A stretch of DNA of 8,069 nucleotides, taken from NCBI GenBank assembly GCA_022600695.1, contig JAHZJY010000342.1:1-8069 (forward strand). The letters run 5' to 3'. Source of the stretch: Actinomycetes bacterium. GTDB lineage: Bacteria; Actinomycetota; Actinomycetes; Mycobacteriales; Mycobacteriaceae. A model generated the notes under the pieces. The model was given only the letters and a program-made list of their open reading frames with translations. It did not search any database and was not told the DNA's origin. This document shows positions 4,643 to 8,069 of the stretch, one piece after another. The position numbers were made by a program, and so were the translations under genes. The stretch's first letter is position 1. The number at the start of each line of letters is the position of its first letter.

Positions 4643-6388
4643 ATGCAGGTGGACGGATCCCACGTCGAAGTCGGCCCCGCGGGCCGCACCGTGGAGCACC
4701 CCAACGCCGACGATTTCGGGCATGCCCGTGCGCTGCCCGCGGACCGCACCTGGTTCAAGCGTGCGGTGTTCTACGAGGTGCTGGTGCGGGCGTTCTACGA
4801 TTCCAACGCCGACGGCCTCGGGGACCTGCGCGGGCTGATCGACCGGCTCGACTATCTGCAGTGGCTCGGCGTGGACTGTCTGTGGCTGCCGCCGTTCTAC
4901 GACTCCCCGTTGCGCGACGGCGGCTATGACATCCGGGATTTCTACAAGGTGCTGCCCGAGTTCGGCACCGTGGACGATTTCGTCGCCCTGCTCGACGCCG
5001 CGCATCGCCGCGGTATCCGGATCATCACCGACCTGGTGATGAACCACACCTCCGACACCCACCAGTGGTTCTGCGAGTCCCGCCGCGACCCCGACGGCCC
5101 GTACGGCGACTTCTACGTCTGGAGTGACACCAGCGACCGGTACCCCGAGGCCCGGGTGATCTTCGTCGACACCGAGGAGTCCAACTGGACCTTCGACCCG
5201 GTGCGTCGGCAGTTCTACTGGCACCGGTTCTTCTCGCATCAGCCGGACCTGAACTACGACAACCCGGCCGTGCAGGAGGCCATGATCGATGCCCTGCGAT
5301 TCTGGCTGGATCTGGGCATCGACGGGTTCCGGCTCGATGCCGTGCCGTATCTGTTCGAGCGGGACGGCACCAACTGCGAGAACCTCCCGGAGACGCACGC
5401 CTTCCTGAAAAAATGCCGGGCGGTGATCGACGAGGAGTACCCGGGTCGCGTGCTGCTGGCCGAGGCCAATCAGTGGCCGGCGGACGTGGTGCAGTATTTC
5501 GGCGATCCGGGCACCGGTGGCGACGAGTGCCATATGGCGTTCCACTTTCCGCTGATGCCGAGGATCTTCATGGCGGTGCGCCGGGAGTCGCGGTTCCCGA
5601 TCTCGGAGATCATGGCCAACACCCCGGAGATCCCGGAGATCGCCCAGTGGGGGATCTTCCTGCGCAACCACGATGAGCTGACCCTGGAGATGGTCACCGA
5701 CGACGAGCGCGACTACATGTACGCCGAGTACGCCAAGGACCCACGGATGAAGGCCAATGTCGGGATCCGCCGCCGGCTGGCACCGCTGCTGGAGAATGAC
5801 CGCAACCAGATCGAGTTGTTCACCGCGCTGCTGCTGTCCCTGCCCGGTTCGCCGGTGCTCTACTACGGCGACGAGATCGGCATGGGGGACATCATCTGGC
5901 TCGGCGACCGGGACGGCGTCCGCACCCCGATGCAGTGGACACCCGACCGCAATGCCGGCTTCTCCACGGCCAACCCGGGAAGGATGTATCTGCCGCCGAA
6001 CCAGGACCCGGTCTACGGCTATCCGGCGGTGAATGTCGAAGCGCAGCGGGACAGTTCGGCATCACTGTTGAATTGGACCCGCACCATGCTGGCGGTCCGT
6101 CGACGCCATGAAGCCTTCGCGGTCGGGGATTTCCGGGAGCTCGGCGGGTCCAACCCGTCGGTGCTGGCCTATGTGCGGGAGGCCGGCGACGAGGTGGTGC
6201 TGTGTGTCAACAATCTGTCCCGTTTCCCGCAGCCGATCGAACTGAATCTGCAGACCTGGAACTCCGCGATACCGGTGGAGCTCACCGGGCATGTGCCGTT
6301 TCCGCCCATCGGGCTGCTGCCGTACCTGTTGACTCTGCCGGGTCACGGGTTCTACTGGTTCACATTGCAATTCGAGGAGAACCCATGA
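4643..6388 (+). CDS. treS: Trehalose synthase (maltose alpha-D-glucosyltransferase) TreS
   Basis: 581 residues, family GH13. TreS interconverts trehalose and maltose in the cytosol and feeds maltose to Mak in the GlgE alpha-glucan pathway. The (beta/alpha)8 barrel shows a calcium-type loop DSNADGLGD (53-61), region I DLVMNHTS (130-137) and region [16 protein letters not shown] with nucleophile Asp232. Region [12 protein letters not shown] has acid/base Glu274, and region [11 protein letters not shown] has Asp344. [15 protein letters not shown] and the [12 protein letters not shown] segment follow, then a C-terminal beta domain ending [16 protein letters not shown]. Most of the protein matches my memory of M. 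tuberculosis Rv0126 (about 601 residues); the shorter length is at both termini. The N-terminal GSHVE stretch aligns with that protein and supports ATG 4643. It has no fused maltokinase domain. The gene lies 62 bp after the oxidoreductase and overlaps mak by 4 bp. Confidence 0.97.
   Translation: MQVDGSHVEVGPAGRTVEHPNADDFGHARALPADRTWFKRAVFYEVLVRAFYDSNADGLGDLRGLIDRLDYLQWLGVDCLWLPPFYDSPLRDGGYDIRDFYKVLPEFGTVDDFVALLDAAHRRGIRIITDLVMNHTSDTHQWFCESRRDPDGPYGDFYVWSDTSDRYPEARVIFVDTEESNWTFDPVRRQFYWHRFFSHQPDLNYDNPAVQEAMIDALRFWLDLGIDGFRLDAVPYLFERDGTNCENLPETHAFLKKCRAVIDEEYPGRVLLAEANQWPADVVQYFGDPGTGGDECHMAFHFPLMPRIFMAVRRESRFPISEIMANTPEIPEIAQWGIFLRNHDELTLEMVTDDERDYMYAEYAKDPRMKANVGIRRRLAPLLENDRNQIELFTALLLSLPGSPVLYYGDEIGMGDIIWLGDRDGVRTPMQWTPDRNAGFSTANPGRMYLPPNQDPVYGYPAVNVEAQRDSSASLLNWTRTMLAVRRRHEAFAVGDFRELGGSNPSVLAYVREAGDEVVLCVNNLSRFPQPIELNLQTWNSAIPVELTGHVPFPPIGLLPYLLTLPGHGFYWFTLQFEENP
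6374..6379 (+). promoter_or_regulatory. Ribosome binding site of mak (GAGGAG)
   Basis: GAGGAG lies 5 nt before ATG 6385, inside the last codons of treS. It is the strongest Shine-Dalgarno sequence in the window and fixes the mak start, whose ATGA overlaps the treS stop. Confidence 0.8.
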
Positions 6389-7719
6389 GCCCCGACGTGA
6401 CAGCGCTGCCCTGGGCCGAGTGGCTGGCCCGCCAACGGTGGTACGCCGGGCGCGACCGTGACCTGGTGTCGGTTCTGGTGCACACCGTGGTGACGTTGCG
6501 GGACGGGTTGGATCTGACGCTTCTCGACACGGGGTACGACGATGGTTCCGGTGATCGGTACCAGGTTCTGGTGCAGTGGGATTCCGAACTCGCACCCGAA
6601 TACGGCGCGATCGCGACCATTGGCGTCGTCGGGGATCGCACCGGCCACGACGCCCTCTACGAGCCGGAAGCCGGTCGGTTCCTGTTGTCGTTGCTGGATT
6701 CCGGCGCGTTGATCGGCGGGGTCCGGTTCACTCGGGAATCCGGGGCGGTGCTGCCCGTCGACGCCGCGGCGCGGGTCACCGAGGTGGAGCAGAGCAACAC
6801 CAGCGTGGTGTTCGACGAGCGGGCGATCCTGAAGGTGTTCCGGCGGGTGGCCAGTGGGGTCAACCCCGATATCGAACTCAACCGGGTGCTGGCCGAGGCC
6901 GACAACCCACACGTCGCGCGTCTGCTGGGGTCCTTCGAGATCAGCGATGCCGGGCAGGCCTACCCGCTGGGGATGGTCGCCGCCTACGCCGCGAACTCGG
7001 CGGATGGCTGGGATATGGCCACCGCGAGCACGCGCGACCTCTACGCGGAGGGCGATCTGTACGCCTACGAGGTAGGCGGGGACTTCGCCGGTGAGTCCTA
7101 CCGTCTCGGTGAGGCCGTCGCGGCGGTTCACGTGGATCTGGCCCGGGTGCTGGGTGTCTCGTCCGCGCCGCTGCCGGTCGAGGCGATGATCGAGCGCCTG
7201 GTGGCGGCCGGCGCGGCCGTCCCGGAGCTCGCTGCGTACGTACCGGCCATCGAGGCGCGCTACGCCGCTCTGCGCGGTGAGCAGATCACCGTCCAGCGGG
7301 TGCACGGCGACCTGCACCTCGGCCAGGTGCTGCGCACGCCGGAGAGCTGGCTGCTGATCGACTTCGAGGGTGAGCCGGGTAAGCCGCTGGAACAACGGCG
7401 GCAACCGGATTCGCCGTTGCGCGATGTGGCGGGGATGCTGCGGTCCTACTCCTACGCGGCCTATCGCCCGCTGGACGTGTCCCTCGATGCCCTGTCCGAC
7501 CGGCAGTTGGAGGCGCGGGCGCGGGAGTGGGTTTCGCGCAACGGGGCGGCGTTCCTGGACGGCTACGCCGCCGGTTCGGGTCTGGACCCCGCGGCCCATG
7601 CGGAGGTGCTGGCCGTTTACGAACTGGACAAGGCGGTCTACGAGGCGGTCTACGAGGCCCGGCACCGGCCGGGCTGGTTGCACATTCCGGTGCGCTCGAT
7701 CGCGGGACTGCTGGGTTAG
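6385..7719 (+). CDS. mak: Maltokinase Mak (Pep2)
   Basis: 444 residues (M. tuberculosis Rv0127 is about 455). Mak transfers phosphate from ATP to maltose, making maltose-1-phosphate, the building block used by GlgE for alpha-1,4-glucan. The N-terminal cap begins [19 protein letters not shown] (8-26), typical for Mak. The kinase N-lobe has [21 protein letters not shown] (134-154) with the nucleotide loop QSNTS and Lys150. The C-lobe carries the catalytic [11 protein letters not shown] (306-316, Asp309, Gln314) and metal-binding LIDFEGEP (324-331, Asp326) followed by [21 protein letters not shown]. This is an aminoglycoside-phosphotransferase-like fold with all key residues intact. The 4-bp overlap with treS implies coupled translation, in line with the TreS-Mak complex described in mycobacteria. 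Nothing is truncated. Confidence 0.96.
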   Translation: MSPDVTALPWAEWLARQRWYAGRDRDLVSVLVHTVVTLRDGLDLTLLDTGYDDGSGDRYQVLVQWDSELAPEYGAIATIGVVGDRTGHDALYEPEAGRFLLSLLDSGALIGGVRFTRESGAVLPVDAAARVTEVEQSNTSVVFDERAILKVFRRVASGVNPDIELNRVLAEADNPHVARLLGSFEISDAGQAYPLGMVAAYAANSADGWDMATASTRDLYAEGDLYAYEVGGDFAGESYRLGEAVAAVHVDLARVLGVSSAPLPVEAMIERLVAAGAAVPELAAYVPAIEARYAALRGEQITVQRVHGDLHLGQVLRTPESWLLIDFEGEPGKPLEQRRQPDSPLRDVAGMLRSYSYAAYRPLDVSLDALSDRQLEARAREWVSRNGAAFLDGYAAGSGLDPAAHAEVLAVYELDKAVYEAVYEARHRPGWLHIPVRSIAGLLG

Positions 7720-7722
7720 CGG

Positions 7723-7738
7723 CGCCGGGTGGTCGGCG
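7723..7738. terminator. Weak inverted repeat between convergent mak and osmC-like gene
   Basis: CGCCG (7723-7727), a 6-base loop and CGGCG (7734-7738) could form a short hairpin in transcripts from either side of the 26-bp convergent gap. The stem is only 5 bp and there is no T-tract, so a terminator role is a weak inference from position. Confidence 0.2.
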
Positions 7739-7745
7739 AACGCCC

Positions 7746-8069
7746 TCAGCTGAGCTCGGTGCGGATGTCGACCTCGGAGTGCAGGGTGCGGTGCACCGGG
7801 CACTTGTCGGCGATCTGCTGCAGACGGGTGCGCTGGGCCTCGTCGAGGTCGCCCTCGAGGGTGATCTCCCGCTCGATCAGGTCGACCCGGCCCTCGGCGG
7901 TCTCGCAGGACCGGCAGTCGGCGGCGTGGATCTTGCTGTGCCGCAGTCGTACCGACACCCCGCGCAGCGCCAGGCCCTTGCGGTCGGCGTAGAGCCGCAG
8001 CGTCATCGCCGTGCACGTGCCCAGCGAAGCCAGTAGCAGGTCGTAGGGTGACGGCCCGGTGTCCAGGCC
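7746..8069 (-). CDS. OsmC-family thiol peroxidase, C-terminal part
   Basis: 107 codons are visible; the start lies beyond the right edge. The reading frame enters the window as [22 protein letters not shown], the OsmC signature with the first redox cysteine (visible residue 19). It ends with [20 protein letters not shown], carrying the second (visible residue 90). OsmC/Ohr proteins reduce organic or inorganic hydroperoxides through this cysteine pair in the cytosol. An additional C-R-S-C (52-55) precedes [15 protein letters not shown], a pattern common in the YhfA-like OsmC branch and in OsmC domains fused to alpha/beta hydrolases. Whether this copy is stand-alone (about 140 residues) or such a fusion cannot be told here. 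An ATG at 8006 is in frame, but starting there would drop the first redox cysteine, so it is not the true start. It is convergent with mak. Confidence 0.88.
   Translation of the reverse strand, partial: GLDTGPSPYDLLLASLGTCTAMTLRLYADRKGLALRGVSVRLRHSKIHAADCRSCETAEGRVDLIEREITLEGDLDEAQRTRLQQIADKCPVHRTLHSEVDIRTELS

Noticed and set aside
4409..5671. 420-codon open frame on the minus strand opposite treS
   Set aside because: It is a mirror frame of the strongly conserved TreS coding sequence, with low-complexity composition and no family resemblance.
6352..8016. 554-codon open frame on the minus strand across mak and the osmC-like gene
   Set aside because: It is antisense to mak, whose catalytic motifs are intact. 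Its translation is Arg/Gly/Gln/His/Pro-rich with no recognisable domain, typical of mirror frames in high-GC DNA.
1..8069. Mobile element, CRISPR array, phage or defence system
   Set aside because: No transposase, integrase, terminal inverted repeats, regularly spaced longer repeats or defence-type domains were seen; all genes are metabolic or regulatory with uniform high-GC coding.

Overview
The window is high-GC, densely coded actinobacterial DNA and almost certainly comes from a mycobacterium, most likely a fast-growing Mycolicibacterium-type species. The evidence is a trehalose synthase that I recognise as very close to M. tuberculosis TreS, directly followed by the maltokinase Mak. Other signs are an F420-type luciferase-like oxidoreductase, a fatty-acyl-CoA synthetase start, GTG starts, and TANNNT -10 boxes sitting 6-8 nt in front of start codons (leaderless genes). 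I see no insertion sequences, phage genes, CRISPR arrays, rRNA or tRNA. No stretch over 300 bases lacks a gene, and the longest gap is about 70 bases.

Left part (1-3063): five genes alternate in strand. They are the 5' end of an acyl-CoA synthetase (-), an F420-dependent LLM-class oxidoreductase (+), an unrecognised 77-residue protein (-), an alpha/beta hydrolase (+), and a HugZ/pyridoxamine-phosphate-oxidase-like protein with a DUF2470 domain (-). Convergent ends are very tight: a 3-bp gap at 1124-1126 and a 20-bp antisense overlap at 2266-2285. Divergent starts share short promoter regions of 43-69 bp.

Right part (3133-7719): four co-directional genes look like one transcription unit. They encode a Gre-factor-like RNA polymerase-binding protein, a zinc-free quinone oxidoreductase-type MDR protein (1-bp overlap with the gene before it), TreS (62-bp gap) and Mak (4-bp overlap). 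TreS turns trehalose into maltose and Mak phosphorylates maltose to maltose-1-phosphate, the donor for GlgE, so this is the entry to the GlgE alpha-glucan pathway. GlgE and GlgB are not in this window. The window closes with the 3' part of an OsmC-family peroxidase on the minus strand, convergent with mak.

I found no wholly new system. The two observations most worth a second look are as follows. First, a 10-bp G-rich tandem repeat fills the QOR-treS gap; its seven G-tracts meet the usual G-quadruplex pattern and end next to the treS ribosome binding site. Second, all six genes that begin at divergent regions carry a -10 box placed for leaderless transcription, and this fixes several start codons.
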